Shown here piece by piece: positions 7,698 through 16,918 of a stretch of 64,000 nucleotides of DNA; position 1 is the first letter of the stretch, and each line of letters opens with the position of its first letter. Source of the stretch: Halobacteriales archaeon QH_7_65_31 (lineage in GTDB: Archaea > Halobacteriota > Halobacteria > Halobacteriales > Haloarculaceae); NCBI GenBank assembly GCA_003021785.1, contig PXQU01000013.1, positions 292,314 through 356,313 on the forward strand, in the 5' to 3' direction. Both the position numbers and the translations under genes were made by a program. The notes under the pieces are model-generated. The model searched no databases. It had not been told where the DNA came from and was given only the letters and a program-made list of their open reading frames with translations.

Positions 7698-9350
7698 TCA
7701 GTCGTCCTGTTCTGGCGCGGCCTCGTCGGGAGCGTTCCCGGCGAGCAGGCGGTCGCCGCTGTACCGCTCGCGCAGGTCCTTCTTCGAGAACTTCCCAGTG
7801 GCGGTCTTGGGGACCTCCTCGATGTACTCGATCGCGTCCGGCAGCCACCACTTCGGATACTCCTCGCGGAGCAGGTCCATGATCTCATCATCGAGGGTGT
7901 CGCGGTCTGTCCCCTCGGACGGAACGACGAACGCGACGGGTCGCTCCTGCCACTTCTCGTGGGGGACACCGACGACAGTCGCCTCGGTCACGTCGTCGTG
8001 GGCCATGACGGCGTTTTCCAGCTCGACGGACGAGATCCACTCACCGCCGGACTTGATGACGTCCTTCGCGCGGTCGACGATCTGGATGTAGCCGTCGGGG
8101 TCGATGCTCACCACGTCGCCCGTCTTGAGCCAGCCGTCCTCGAAGTCCGCCTCGTTTGCATCGGGGCGTTTGAAGTACTCCTTGGTGATAGTCGGGCCAC
8201 GGACGTGCAGCTCGCCGAACTCCTCGCCGTCCCAAGCGATCTCCTCGCCGTCCTCGTCGATCACCCTGTACTCGATGCCGGGAATCATGATCCCCTGTTT
8301 GCCGCGCTTGTCGAGCTGCGTCTCGTAGTCGACGTCTTCGAGATCGGACTTGAGCTGAGAGACGCTCCCGATCGGGGCCATCTCGGTCATCCCCCACGCG
8401 TGGAGCACCTCGACGCCCCTGTCGTCGAACCACCGGATCATCGACTTCGGCGCGGCCGAACCGCCGACGATGATGCGGTCGAGCGAGCTGAGATCGACGT
8501 CCGTCTCCTCGGCGTACTCCATCAGCCCGAGCCACACCGTCGGCACGCCGGCGGTGACCGTGACGCCTTCCTCCTCGATGAGCATCGCGATGTCCTCGGG
8601 GTCAGGTGAGGGACCCGGATAGACGTGTTTCGAGCCGGCAGCCGTCGCGGTGAACGGCATCCCCCACGCGTTGACGTGGAACATCGGCACGACCGGCATC
8701 ACGACGTCGTCGTCCTCCATCGGAATCCCCTGTGGCGTGAGCGTCGTCATCGTGTGGCTCCACAGCATCGACTGGGTGTACTCGACGCCTTTCGGCTTCC
8801 CGGTCGTGCCCGAGGTGTAACACATCCCGGCGGGCTGGTCACTCGGCAGGTCGGGCCAGTCGTAGCTCGGCTCGTGGCCGCCGATGAACGACTCGTAGTC
8901 GGGCGCGTCGAGGGCGTCGGTCTCCGTCTCGCCCATCACGACGAAATCGACGCCGTCGAACTCCGAGGCCCCGTCGGCCGCGCCGGCGAGCTTCTCCGCG
9001 AGCGAGGGGTCGACGAAGATGAGTTCGTCGTCGGCGTTCTCGACGATGTAGCGGATATGCTCGTCGGGAAGAAGTGGATTGATGGTGTGGAGCTGTGCCC
9101 CCATCGACGGGATGCCAAAGTAGGTCTCGTAGTGGCGTTCGGTGTTCCAACAGAACGTGGCGACGCGGTCCTCGTGTTCGATCCCGTGCGCGTTGAGCGC
9201 GTTCGCCAGCTGGGCGATCCGGTCGGCGTACTCGCTGTACGTCGTCCGACTGATTCCGTCGTGGTCGCGAGAGACGATCTCCGTGTCCGGATACAGCTTG
9301 CTCGCGCGCCACAGGAACGGTCGCAGGGTCTGTGAGTGAGCACCTGTCAT
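7698..9350 (-). CDS. AMP-forming acyl-CoA synthetase (fatty-acid CoA ligase)
   Basis: A 550-aa member of the ANL superfamily, which activates a carboxylic acid with ATP to an acyl-adenylate and then to acyl-CoA. Seen: the P-loop-like A3 motif MCYTSGTTGKPKGVEYT near residue 185, A5 HAWGMTE near 325, the A7/A8 hinge GWLKTGDVVSIDPDGYIQIV with DRAKDVIKSGGEWIS near 440, and the A10 lysine motif KTATGKFSKKDLRERY near 530. All core residues appear intact. The N-terminus (LRPFLWRASKLYPDTEIVSR) is typical of medium/long-chain or aryl-acid ligases in haloarchaea. Substrate is not predictable. The protein ends in an acidic tail. Confidence 0.88.
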   Translation of the reverse strand: MTGAHSQTLRPFLWRASKLYPDTEIVSRDHDGISRTTYSEYADRIAQLANALNAHGIEHEDRVATFCWNTERHYETYFGIPSMGAQLHTINPLLPDEHIRYIVENADDELIFVDPSLAEKLAGAADGASEFDGVDFVVMGETETDALDAPDYESFIGGHEPSYDWPDLPSDQPAGMCYTSGTTGKPKGVEYTQSMLWSHTMTTLTPQGIPMEDDDVVMPVVPMFHVNAWGMPFTATAAGSKHVYPGPSPDPEDIAMLIEEEGVTVTAGVPTVWLGLMEYAEETDVDLSSLDRIIVGGSAAPKSMIRWFDDRGVEVLHAWGMTEMAPIGSVSQLKSDLEDVDYETQLDKRGKQGIMIPGIEYRVIDEDGEEIAWDGEEFGELHVRGPTITKEYFKRPDANEADFEDGWLKTGDVVSIDPDGYIQIVDRAKDVIKSGGEWISSVELENAVMAHDDVTEATVVGVPHEKWQERPVAFVVPSEGTDRDTLDDEIMDLLREEYPKWWLPDAIEYIEEVPKTATGKFSKKDLRERYSGDRLLAGNAPDEAAPEQDD

Positions 9351-9439
9351 ACGTAGTTCTGACAGGGGACGGTAATGATTCTTACTACGAGTAGCGATCG
9401 ACGAACAGCGGTGGCCGATCGCAGAGACGAACGGCGCGG

Positions 9440-9718
9440 CTACAGCTTGTTCTGGGCGTCGTCGGCAAGCTCCTCCATCCGTTTGCCGATGCGACCGGCG
9501 TCGGAGAACTCGTCTTCGCTCATCACGTCCGCGAGCGCGTTCCCGAGGACGAACACCGCGTGTTTGTGCTCGCTTTTCGACTTGTGTACGTCGTCCGGCT
9601 CTACGTCGAGCTCGTCGTAGGCGTCGAACGCGGTCGTCTCGACGGCGTCCATCTCGCGAAACGTCTGCATGATCTCGACCATGTGGCCGTGGAGTTCGAG
9701 CAGTTCCTCTTTGTGCAT
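9440..9718 (-). CDS. UPF0058 family protein
   Basis: A 92-aa, mainly helical, very acidic protein. The opening MHKEELLELHGHMVEIMQTF and the central KSKSEHKHAVFVLGNALADV match the UPF0058 family, a small archaeal protein family of unknown biochemical function with conserved histidines that could bind metal (H2, H10, H12, H51, H53). It is a single gene on the minus strand between the CoA ligase and a ribbon-helix-helix protein. No function is proposed. Confidence 0.7.
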   Translation of the reverse strand: MHKEELLELHGHMVEIMQTFREMDAVETTAFDAYDELDVEPDDVHKSKSEHKHAVFVLGNALADVMSEDEFSDAGRIGKRMEELADDAQNKL

Positions 9719-9772
9719 ACGTTCAGTTCCGTTGAAACGGCGATAAAGCTTGTGTGGAAGCCAGTTGCACGA

Positions 9773-9985
9773 TCAGAAGACGTACTCGTCGTCGTGGCCC
9801 ATCATCCCGTCCTCCTCGTAGGCCGGCTCCTCGTCGTCCATCGGCCCGGAGGTCTTGTACGCGCGGATGCCGGCCGAGAGCACGTCCTCGATGGCCTCCT
9901 CGCGGCTCTCGAACTCACCCTGCTCGACGAGCTGCGTGAGCTGCATCTCCAGATGGTCCGGCACTGTGATGTCGGCTTTCACCAT
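9773..9985 (-). CDS. ribbon-helix-helix (CopG-like) protein
   Basis: A 70-aa protein. MVKADITVPDHLEMQLTQLV followed by EFESREEAIEDVLSAGIRAY has the beta strand, helix A and helix B spacing of a short ribbon-helix-helix domain. The C-terminal 20 residues are an acidic tail. The ATG at 9985 is preferred because it opens the RHH strand directly; longer starts add a basic, unrelated extension. No toxin gene is adjacent, so it is more likely a stand-alone transcription factor than an antitoxin. Confidence 0.65.
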   Translation of the reverse strand: MVKADITVPDHLEMQLTQLVEQGEFESREEAIEDVLSAGIRAYKTSGPMDDEEPAYEEDGMMGHDDEYVF

Positions 9986-10133
9986 GTTGGCTCGGGCTTT
10001 GAGAGTGTAGTATTTAAGCATACTGGATATTTTGCCGAGGAACGAAGTTGGGCTGTCGATACCGATACAATTCTTGTCGTTCCGAAAACACCGAGAGCGG
10101 TAGGCTAACGTCGATAGAGGGGTACGGTCGGAT

Positions 10134-10724
10134 ATGTACGACGTCACCGCTCTTCACGAGGAGTTCGACGGCGAACGCGTCCCGCCAGGGCAGCGGGAGA
10201 CGACGCGGTTTCCCGTGCTCTCGAAGTCCGGCACGCCGTCGGTCGATCTGAGCGAGTGGACGCTGGACGTGTGGGGGGCCGTCGGCGAACGGCTCGAACT
10301 CGACTTCGACGCGCTCCGCGCGCTCGACACGGAGACCCAGCGACAGGACTTCCACTGCGTGACGGGCTGGTCGCGACTCGACAACGAGTTCACCGGGGTG
10401 ACGTTTCCGACGCTCGCGGACGCTGCCGGCGTCACCGACGAGGCGGTTCACGTCATGTTCCACGCCGCAGACGGCTACACGACGAATCTCCCGCTCGACA
10501 CCTGTATGCGCCGCGAGCTGCTGGTGACGTGGGAGCACGACGGCGAGCGGCTGCCGGCCGACCACGGCGGCCCGGTTCGGGTCGTCGTCCCGCACCGATA
10601 CGCGTACAAGGGTGCGAAGTGGCTCACGGGAATCGAGTTCCTGACGGAGCCGGAACGCGGCTACTGGGAGAAACGCGGCTACTCGAACACGGCGAACCCA
10701 TGGAACGAGGAACGGTACGCCTGA
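10134..10724 (+). CDS. molybdopterin-dependent oxidoreductase (sulfite-oxidase fold)
   Basis: A 196-aa protein consisting of one oxidoreductase molybdopterin-binding domain. Residue C75 in QDFHCVTGWS is at the position of the cysteine that ligates molybdenum in the sulfite oxidase/YedY superfamily. TWEHDGERLPADHGGPVRVV and YKGAKWLTGIEF are the usual downstream signatures. There is no heme b5 domain, no dimerisation domain and no Tat signal, so it is a minimal cytoplasmic form. The physiological substrate is unknown for these short archaeal versions. The stop lies 48 nt before menF, but co-transcription is unproven. Confidence 0.82.
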   Translation: MYDVTALHEEFDGERVPPGQRETTRFPVLSKSGTPSVDLSEWTLDVWGAVGERLELDFDALRALDTETQRQDFHCVTGWSRLDNEFTGVTFPTLADAAGVTDEAVHVMFHAADGYTTNLPLDTCMRRELLVTWEHDGERLPADHGGPVRVVVPHRYAYKGAKWLTGIEFLTEPERGYWEKRGYSNTANPWNEERYA

Positions 10725-10772
10725 GGAGCGCCGAACGGGATACATAAGCCGGTGGCATCCCAACCGTGAGCA

Positions 10773-12107
10773 ATGAGATCGCTCGGCGACGAACGGCGGG
10801 TCGTCTCCCGCGCACGCCAGATACCCGCGCCACCGACGCGAGCGACGTTGGCCGGCGCGACTACGCCGCGTGTCTTCTGGAGCGGCGAGGGGGAGTCGAC
10901 CGTCATCGGGTCAGGGGCCGCCGCGACGCTCACCGCTACCGGTAGTGACCGGTTCAGCGAGATTCGTGCTGCCGCCGAGCGGCTGTTCGCCGAAGGTGAC
11001 GTCCACGCCGGGACCGAGGCCGCACGACCGCGGCTGTTCGGCGGCTTCACCTTCCACGACGATCACGACCGGGGTGACGACGGCCCGTGGGGTGCGTTTC
11101 CGAGCGCGCAGTTCGTCCTCCCGCGTCGGCAGGTGACGTACACCGAAGGCGGCGCGTGGCTGACGGTGAACGCCGTCGGCTCGGAGTCGACGGCCGGAGC
11201 CGTCAGCGACGAACTCGACGCGACCGCCGACGCGCTCGCCGGGCTCTCGGCTCCCGAATCGGTGCGCCCGTCCACCGTCGTTGAGCGAGCGCGAACGACG
11301 ACGATCGACGCGTGGCGGGAGTCGGTGACGAACACGACCGAGCAGATTGCGACCGGTGAACTCCAGAAGGTGGTGTTGGCGATGGCGCTCGAAGCCCGGC
11401 TCGACGGACCACTGGCCGCAGACGAGGTGACCGCACAGCTCGCAGACACCTACCCCGACTGCTACCGCTTCCTGTTCGAGCCGGTCGACGAGCGGGAGCC
11501 GCAGCCGGCGTTCATCGGCGCGACACCGGAGCGGCTTGTGACCCTCCGCGGACGGACGCTCGCGACGGGGGCGCTCGCGGGCACGACCGGACGCGGGGAC
11601 ACCCCCGCCGAGGACGAGTGGCTGGCCGACGAGCTTCGACGCGACGAGAAGAACGTTCACGAGCACGAGATCGTGGCCGACGCGATCCGCGAGCAGCTCT
11701 CGCCGTTCGCGGCCACCATCTCGACGGGGGAACGCGACGTGCGCCGGCTCGCAACGGTCCAACACCTCGAAACCCCGATCACGGCGACTCTGGCCGATGA
11801 CGAGCACGTCCTGACGCTGGTCGAGGCGCTCCATCCGACGCCCGCCGTCGGCGGACTCCCGCCGGATCGCGCGCTGGCGACGATCCGCGAGACGGAGTCG
11901 TTCGACCGCGGCTGGTACGCCGCGCCGGTCGGCTGGTTCGACGCCGCCGGCCACGGCAGCTTCGCGGTGGCGCTCCGCTCTGCCGTCACTGCCGGCGATA
12001 CGGCGACGCTGTTCGCGGGCGTGGGTATCGTCGAGGACTCCGATCCCGACGCCGAGTGGGACGAAGTCCAGCTCAAATACCGACCGATGCTCGACGAGCT
12101 GGAATGA
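10773..12107 (+). CDS. menF: isochorismate synthase
   Basis: A 444-aa chorismate-binding enzyme that converts chorismate to isochorismate, the first committed step of menaquinone synthesis. The C-terminal two thirds carry the family motifs: LQKVVLAMALEARL, RFLFEP, FIGATPERLVTLRGRTLATG, ALAGTTGRG, LHPTPAVGG and the terminal FAGVGIVEDSDPDAEWDEV. The glutamates expected to bind Mg2+ are present. The N-terminal third is poorly conserved, as usual. The start at 10773 follows a short intergenic gap. Its stop codon overlaps the menD start (ATGA), indicating translational coupling in a menF-menD-menB operon. Confidence 0.9.
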   Translation: MRSLGDERRVVSRARQIPAPPTRATLAGATTPRVFWSGEGESTVIGSGAAATLTATGSDRFSEIRAAAERLFAEGDVHAGTEAARPRLFGGFTFHDDHDRGDDGPWGAFPSAQFVLPRRQVTYTEGGAWLTVNAVGSESTAGAVSDELDATADALAGLSAPESVRPSTVVERARTTTIDAWRESVTNTTEQIATGELQKVVLAMALEARLDGPLAADEVTAQLADTYPDCYRFLFEPVDEREPQPAFIGATPERLVTLRGRTLATGALAGTTGRGDTPAEDEWLADELRRDEKNVHEHEIVADAIREQLSPFAATISTGERDVRRLATVQHLETPITATLADDEHVLTLVEALHPTPAVGGLPPDRALATIRETESFDRGWYAAPVGWFDAAGHGSFAVALRSAVTAGDTATLFAGVGIVEDSDPDAEWDEVQLKYRPMLDELE

Positions 12108-13870
12108 CACCACCCAACGTCAACACGCTGTGGGGCGAGATCATCGCCGACGAGCTGGCGAAATCGAGCGTCGACGCGGCGGTGCTCTCGCCGGGATCGC
12201 GCTCGACCCCGCTGACGGTCGCGTTCGCGCAACACCCCGAGATCGAGACGTACACGCAGCTCGACGAGCGGTCTGCGGCGTTCTTCGCACTCGGGCGGGC
12301 AAAACGGACGGGAGAGCCGACGCCGCTGGTCTGTACCTCCGGGACCGCGCTCGCGAACTACCACCCGGCGGTGATGGAGGCCGGTCGCGCCCGCGTACCG
12401 ATGCTCCTGCTCACCGCCGACCGACCGCCCGAGCTGGACGACTCGGGGGCGAACCAGACGGTCGATCAGTCGAATCTGTACGACGGCTCGCTACGCCACC
12501 GGCGGACGCTCCCCGAGCCGGAGGTCCACGACCGGAAGCTCAGGGCGCTCCGGACGGCGATCTCCCGAGGTGTCGCCACGACGACCGCGACGGACCCCGG
12601 TCCGGTCCATCTGAACGTCCCGTTTCGGAAGCCGCTGGAGCCGACCGTCGAGACCGACGACGTCTCCGATGAGTGGATCGATGCTCACCAGCTCGCCACA
12701 GCGGGGCGAGACGGCCCGTTCGTGCAGACCACGCGGGGGACCCCGACGCTGTCGCCCGGCGAGCGCGACGAGCTGGCCGCCGATGTCGAGACCGCAGACC
12801 GGGGACTCATCCTCTGTGGGCCCGCCGACGGTCCCGCTCCCGGTCCCGACGCACTCGCCGCGCTCGCGCGGGCGACCGGGTTTCCGGTGCTCGCCGACCC
12901 GCTTTCCGGACTCCGGTTCGGCTCGCATATCGACCGCGAGGGGGTGACGGTTCTCGGCGGCTACGACGGCTGGGCGGCAGGGCTGCGGGCCGATCTGACG
13001 CCGGATCTCGTGCTTCGATTCGGGGCCTCACCGACATCGAAACCGATTCGCAAACGACTGGCGAGCGCGGCGCGGGAGACGCCGTCGCTCCGGCAGTATC
13101 TCGTCGATCCGACGGGCGGGTGGCGCGAGGCGGAGTTCGCGGCGACGGACACGCTGGTCGCCGATCCGACGCGACTTGCTCGCTCTCTTGCTGACCGACT
13201 CACCGTCCCCGAGACGACGCCGTACGCCGACCGGCTGGCGACACTCGATGCCGACTACTGGGCGCTCGTCGCCGACGAAGACCGCTTCTTCGAGGGGCGA
13301 GCGGTGGCCGATGCCGTCGCCGATGCGCCCGATCCGAGCACCGTCTTCGTCTCGAACTCGATGCCGGTTCGGGATATGGACCGCTTCGTCCGACCGAGCG
13401 CGAGGGAGCTGACGGTACTCGGTAATCGCGGCGTCTCCGGGATCGACGGGATCACCTCGACCGCGCTGGGAGCCGACAGCGCGAGCGACGATCCGCTCGT
13501 CCTCGTCACCGGTGATCTGGCCTACTACCACGACACGAACGGACTGCTCGCGCTCGACCGGTTCGGTCTCGACGCGACGATCGTGCTCATCAACAACGAC
13601 GGCGGCGGCATCTTCCATCTGCTCCCCATCGAGGCTCACGACACGTTCGAGGGACAGTTCCGGACGCCACACGGGCTCGATTTCGCCGCGACCGCCGACC
13701 TCCACGCGCTGGAGTTCACTCGCACGAGCACGCGTGCCGGGTTCCACGAGGCGTACGCGGCGAGTCTCGAACGGGACGGCACACAGCTCATCGAGGTGCA
13801 GTTCGACTCGGAGGCGAGCCACGAGGTTCGCGACGAGATACAGTCGCGGGTCGAAGCGGAGCTGCTGTGA
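12104..13870 (+). CDS. menD: SEPHCHC synthase (2-succinyl-5-enolpyruvyl-6-hydroxy-3-cyclohexene-1-carboxylate synthase)
   Basis: A 588-aa thiamine-diphosphate enzyme that adds the succinyl semialdehyde unit from 2-oxoglutarate to isochorismate. Seen: MenD N-terminal signature NTLWGEIIADELAKSSVDAA, the conserved LSPGSRSTPLTVAFAQHP, the glutamine/serine-rich LDERSAAFFALG, CTSGTALANYHPAVMEA, and the ThDP-binding end VTGDLAYYHDTNGLLAL with INNDGGGIFHLLP. Domain order and length are normal. The ATG at 12104 overlaps the menF stop by 4 nt; an in-frame upstream start would lie inside menF and is not needed. Confidence 0.93.
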   Translation: MTPPNVNTLWGEIIADELAKSSVDAAVLSPGSRSTPLTVAFAQHPEIETYTQLDERSAAFFALGRAKRTGEPTPLVCTSGTALANYHPAVMEAGRARVPMLLLTADRPPELDDSGANQTVDQSNLYDGSLRHRRTLPEPEVHDRKLRALRTAISRGVATTTATDPGPVHLNVPFRKPLEPTVETDDVSDEWIDAHQLATAGRDGPFVQTTRGTPTLSPGERDELAADVETADRGLILCGPADGPAPGPDALAALARATGFPVLADPLSGLRFGSHIDREGVTVLGGYDGWAAGLRADLTPDLVLRFGASPTSKPIRKRLASAARETPSLRQYLVDPTGGWREAEFAATDTLVADPTRLARSLADRLTVPETTPYADRLATLDADYWALVADEDRFFEGRAVADAVADAPDPSTVFVSNSMPVRDMDRFVRPSARELTVLGNRGVSGIDGITSTALGADSASDDPLVLVTGDLAYYHDTNGLLALDRFGLDATIVLINNDGGGIFHLLPIEAHDTFEGQFRTPHGLDFAATADLHALEFTRTSTRAGFHEAYAASLERDGTQLIEVQFDSEASHEVRDEIQSRVEAELL

Positions 13871-13907
13871 TCGGCTGGATTTTTGCCGTGGCCCTCGTTG
13901 TCGGGGT

Positions 13908-14795
13908 ATGGTCTCAGAGCTATTCGACGCCGACAGCTGGGAGCCGGTCGCGGGGTTCGACTTCCGCGATCTGACGTACCACCGCGCGACCGACGTGGGC
14001 GCGCTCCGTATCGCGTTCGACCGGCCCGAGGTCCGCAACGCTTTCAGACCGGAGACGGTGGATGAACTCTCGACGGCGCTCGATCACGCGAAACGACAGA
14101 CCGACGTGGGCTGTGTGTTCATCACCGGAAACGGTCCCTCGCCGGAGGACGGCGGCTGGGCCTTCTGTTCGGGCGGTGACCAGCGGATTCGAGGGGAGGC
14201 CGGCTACGAGTACGACAGCGAGGAATCGAACGACGACACCGCCGGCCCGCGGCTCCATATCCTCGAAGTGCAGCGCCAGATCCGTCACATGCCGAAGCCC
14301 GTCGTCGCGGTCGTGCCGGGGTGGGCGGTCGGCGGCGGTCACTCGCTGCACGTCGTCTGCGATATGACCTTGGCCGGGACGGAAGCGAAGTTCCTCCAGA
14401 CCGACCCGGACGTGGGGAGCTACGACGCCGGCTTCGGTAGCGCGTATCTCGCTCACCAGATCGGCCAGAAGAAGGCGCGTGAGGTGTTCTTCCTCGGGAA
14501 GACCTACTCCGCGGAGGCGGCCGCCGAGATGGGGATGGTGAACGAGGTCGTGCCGCAGGCGGAGCTGGAGGAGCGCGCACTGGAGTGGGCCGAGGAGATG
14601 CTCTCGAAGTCACCCAACGCCATGCGGATGCTCAAATACGCGTTCAACATGGACACCGACGGGCTCGTCGGCCAGCAGGTCTTCGCGGGTGAAGCGACCC
14701 GGCTCGGCTACATGACCGACGAGGCACAGGAGGGGAGAGACGCCTTCAACGAGAATCGCGAGCCCGACTTCTCGGAGTTCCCGTACTACTACTGA
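13908..14795 (+). CDS. menB: 1,4-dihydroxy-2-naphthoyl-CoA synthase
   Basis: A 295-aa crotonase-fold enzyme that cyclises O-succinylbenzoyl-CoA. MenB-specific residues are visible: FDRPEVRNAFRPETVDEL, the FCSGGDQRIRG segment (oxyanion hole and bicarbonate-binding region), VVAVVPGWAVGGGHSLHVVC, and LQTDPDVGSYDAGFGS carrying the aspartate/tyrosine typical of MenB. The C-terminus ends FSEFPYYY. It starts 37 nt downstream of menD on the same strand, completing a menFDB unit. menA, menC and menE are not in the window. Confidence is high because MenB has a characteristic GGDQ motif absent from other crotonases. Confidence 0.93.
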   Translation: MVSELFDADSWEPVAGFDFRDLTYHRATDVGALRIAFDRPEVRNAFRPETVDELSTALDHAKRQTDVGCVFITGNGPSPEDGGWAFCSGGDQRIRGEAGYEYDSEESNDDTAGPRLHILEVQRQIRHMPKPVVAVVPGWAVGGGHSLHVVCDMTLAGTEAKFLQTDPDVGSYDAGFGSAYLAHQIGQKKAREVFFLGKTYSAEAAAEMGMVNEVVPQAELEERALEWAEEMLSKSPNAMRMLKYAFNMDTDGLVGQQVFAGEATRLGYMTDEAQEGRDAFNENREPDFSEFPYYY

Positions 14796-14890
14796 GTCAG
14801 GGTCGCTCGGTGGTATCGGCGCACGCGCGGAGCAGACGACCGTCGAAGAGAAACCACACGCTCATCACCCCCACAGCGAAAAATGGGCTA

Positions 14891-15520
14891 ATGCCAGTGC
14901 CGTCACTCGTCGTCGGAATCGCCGGCGGAACCGGGGCGGGAAAGACGACGATCGCCCGTGAGATCACGTCCGGCGTCGACGCCGTCACGCTCGTCCCCCT
15001 CGATAACTACTACGCCGATCGCTCCGAGCTGCCGATGGCCGAACGCGAACAGATCAACTACGATCATCCGGACGCGTTCGACTGGGAGCTGCTCCGCGAG
15101 CAGCTCATCGCACTGTGTGAGGGTCGTCGCATCGAGATGCCGGAGTACGATTTCTCGGTCCACAACCGAACCGAGGAGACGACGACCGTCGATCCCGGCG
15201 ACGTGGTGATGGTCGAGGGGATTCTCACCCTCCACGACGAGGCGATCCGCGAGCTACTCGACATCAACCTCTACGTCGAGACCGACGCCGACGTGCGTAT
15301 CCTCCGGCGGATCCGCCGTGACGTCATCGAGCGGGGCCGCGAGCTCGACGGCGTCATGTCTCAGTATCTCTCGACGGTGAAGCCGATGCACGAGCAGTTC
15401 GTCGCGCCGACGAAGAAGGAAGCCGACCTTATCATCCCGGAAGGGGCGAACGACACGGCCGTCGGACTCCTTCGCGAGCGGGTCCACGCCGTCGTCTCCG
15501 GCAACGAGCGTCCCGTCTAA
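14891..15520 (+). CDS. udk: uridine kinase
   Basis: A 209-aa P-loop kinase for nucleotide salvage (uridine/cytidine plus NTP to UMP/CMP). Walker A is GIAGGTGAGKTT at residues 9-20. The LDNYYADRSELP motif and NYDHPDAFDWELL are the uridine-binding segment. VVMVEGILTLHDEAIREL is Walker B, and the lid is RRIRRDVIERGRELDGVMSQ. The ATG at 14891 is chosen over a start 27 codons upstream, which would add a basic non-homologous leader. The gene lies 95 nt after menB. Its stop overlaps the stop of the convergent gene by 3 nt. Confidence 0.92.
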   Translation: MPVPSLVVGIAGGTGAGKTTIAREITSGVDAVTLVPLDNYYADRSELPMAEREQINYDHPDAFDWELLREQLIALCEGRRIEMPEYDFSVHNRTEETTTVDPGDVVMVEGILTLHDEAIRELLDINLYVETDADVRILRRIRRDVIERGRELDGVMSQYLSTVKPMHEQFVAPTKKEADLIIPEGANDTAVGLLRERVHAVVSGNERPV

Positions 15521-15831
15521 GCCGACTGCCCCTCGCCGGTAATCGGGTTGTACTGCCAGTGTGGCGAGTCGCGAAGCGCCTCTCCGATACATCTGTGGAA
15601 GTCGAGGAGATCGTCGAAGCTGTCCTCCTCGACGTACTCGAACACCTCCGCGAGCGAGACGACCGTCTCGTGGTCCATGCGCACGGGATCGTCGCCGTAC
15701 TCCTCAACGAACGCCGACTTGTCGAGCGGGAACGATTTCCCCTCGTCGATCTTCTTCACGATGACGGCGTGCCCGAACTTTCGCATCCCCTCGCTACCTT
15801 TCTCACCGTCGGGGTCGTGCGGCCAGTCCAT
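15517..15831 (-). CDS. conserved haloarchaeal protein (DUF5785-like)
   Basis: A 104-aa acidic protein beginning MDWPHDPDGEKGSEGMRKFG, which I recognise as the start of a short haloarchaeal family (DUF5785, recalled rather than searched). The middle is rich in K/D/E (VIVKKIDEGKSFPLDKSAFV) and the end is HWQYNPITGEG. There is no known motif. The internal ATG at 15831 is preferred to 15873 because the conserved family start coincides with it. It is convergent with udk and divergent from the CinA-type gene at 15919. Confidence 0.6.
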   Translation of the reverse strand: MDWPHDPDGEKGSEGMRKFGHAVIVKKIDEGKSFPLDKSAFVEEYGDDPVRMDHETVVSLAEVFEYVEEDSFDDLLDFHRCIGEALRDSPHWQYNPITGEGQSA

Positions 15832-15918
15832 ACCGAATCTGAGGCCAGCGGTCGCAAAAGCGTTCTTATCCACCTGTCAGGAGCGACTGCTTTTGTCGCT
15901 CCCACTGCCAGTGAGCGT

Positions 15919-16659
15919 ATGAACGTAGCCCTACTCACCGTCGGTGACGAGCTGCTCGCTGGGGACACGACGAACACGAACGCGACGTGGCTGGCGAGTG
16001 AGATAACGAGCCGTGGCGCGACAGTCCGGCGCATCCTCACCATCCCGGACGACCACGACACCATCGCAGACTGGACTCGACGATACCACGACTGGTACGA
16101 CGCCGTGGTCGTCACCGGCGGTCTCGGCGGAACCCCGGACGACGTGACGATGGCAGCCGTCGCCGACGGACTCGACCGCGAGCGTGAGCTGTTCACCGAC
16201 GTGCGCGACGATCTCGTCGCGAAGAGCGAGGCGTTTCGCGAGGCGAACCCCGATATCGCGGACGAGTACGAGTTCGACATGGAGTTCGCCGAGAGCGCCT
16301 CCCTCCCTGTCGGTGCGCGCCCGCTCGTCACCGACGCCGGCTGGGCCCCCGGCTGTGCCGTCGATGGCATCTACGTGCTTCCGGGGATTCCGGCCGAGAT
16401 GAAAGCGATGTTCGAACTCGTGGCCGAGGAGTTCGACGGCGAGACCGACTCACGGACGCTGTACACGCCCACGCCGGAGGGAGCGATGGGTGACGTACTG
16501 ACCGAGGTTCGTGAGCTGTTCGACACCGATGTTGGGAGCTATCCTGCCGACCCAGATACGCCGAACCGGCTGAAGGTCGTCGGCGAGGACGAGGCCGAAA
16601 TCGAGCGCACTGTGACATGGCTTCGTGAGAAGGTCGAGACGGTTCCGGAGCCGGAGTAG
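15919..16659 (+). CDS. CinA/MoaB-family molybdopterin-binding domain protein
   Basis: A 246-aa protein made of a MoCF_biosynth-type domain. MNVALLTVGDELLAGDTTNT and WYDAVVVTGGLGGTPDDVTM are the substrate-binding loops shared by MoaB/MogA/CinA. The C-terminal third (YVLPGIPAEMKAMFELVAEE and a tail ending in an acidic helix) is the CinA-type extension, without the nicotinamide-nucleotide deamidase domain. Archaeal stand-alone versions are annotated competence/damage-inducible protein A. The actual role (pyrophosphatase on ADP-ribose or NAD-like compounds, or cofactor chemistry) is not decided. The start at 15919 is the first methionine of the conserved strand. Confidence 0.78.
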   Translation: MNVALLTVGDELLAGDTTNTNATWLASEITSRGATVRRILTIPDDHDTIADWTRRYHDWYDAVVVTGGLGGTPDDVTMAAVADGLDRERELFTDVRDDLVAKSEAFREANPDIADEYEFDMEFAESASLPVGARPLVTDAGWAPGCAVDGIYVLPGIPAEMKAMFELVAEEFDGETDSRTLYTPTPEGAMGDVLTEVRELFDTDVGSYPADPDTPNRLKVVGEDEAEIERTVTWLREKVETVPEPE

Positions 16660-16794
16660 AACGGTGGAATATGAGACTGTGAGTTGAACCGGACGCAGAC
16701 GGTCCTACTCCTCACTTCGTTCGCCGTGCATGCTGCGGCTGTGAAGGTTCAAATCCCGCGAGTATCTGCTTCTCGCGAGTTCGCTCCGGGAGAA

Positions 16795-16878
16795 CGGTGG
16801 GACTGGGATTTGAACCCAGGAATCCGTGAGGATACCGGTTTTCAAGACCGGCGCAATAGGCCGCTCTGCCATCCCACC
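16795..16878 (-). tRNA. tRNA-Ser (anticodon UGA)
   Basis: On the minus strand the 84-nt gene folds with acceptor stem GGTGGGA/TCCCACC and discriminator G. The anticodon loop CTTGAAA reads anticodon TGA inside the stem GCCGGT/ACCGGT. A long variable arm (ATCCTCACGGAT) is typical of serine tRNA. The T arm CTGGG-TTCAAAT-CCCAG is perfect. It decodes UCA codons. No CCA is encoded. It lies alone between a CinA-type gene and a minus-strand gene. Confidence 0.95.
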
Positions 16879-16918
16879 ACGACATCCGCTACCCGGTGAG
16901 GGGGTTTCGACCTTTCGG

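Noticed and set aside
16735..16775. Possible second tRNA beside tRNA-Ser
   Set aside because: Only a T-loop-like string is present. Stem bases do not pair, and there is no anticodon arm or acceptor stem.
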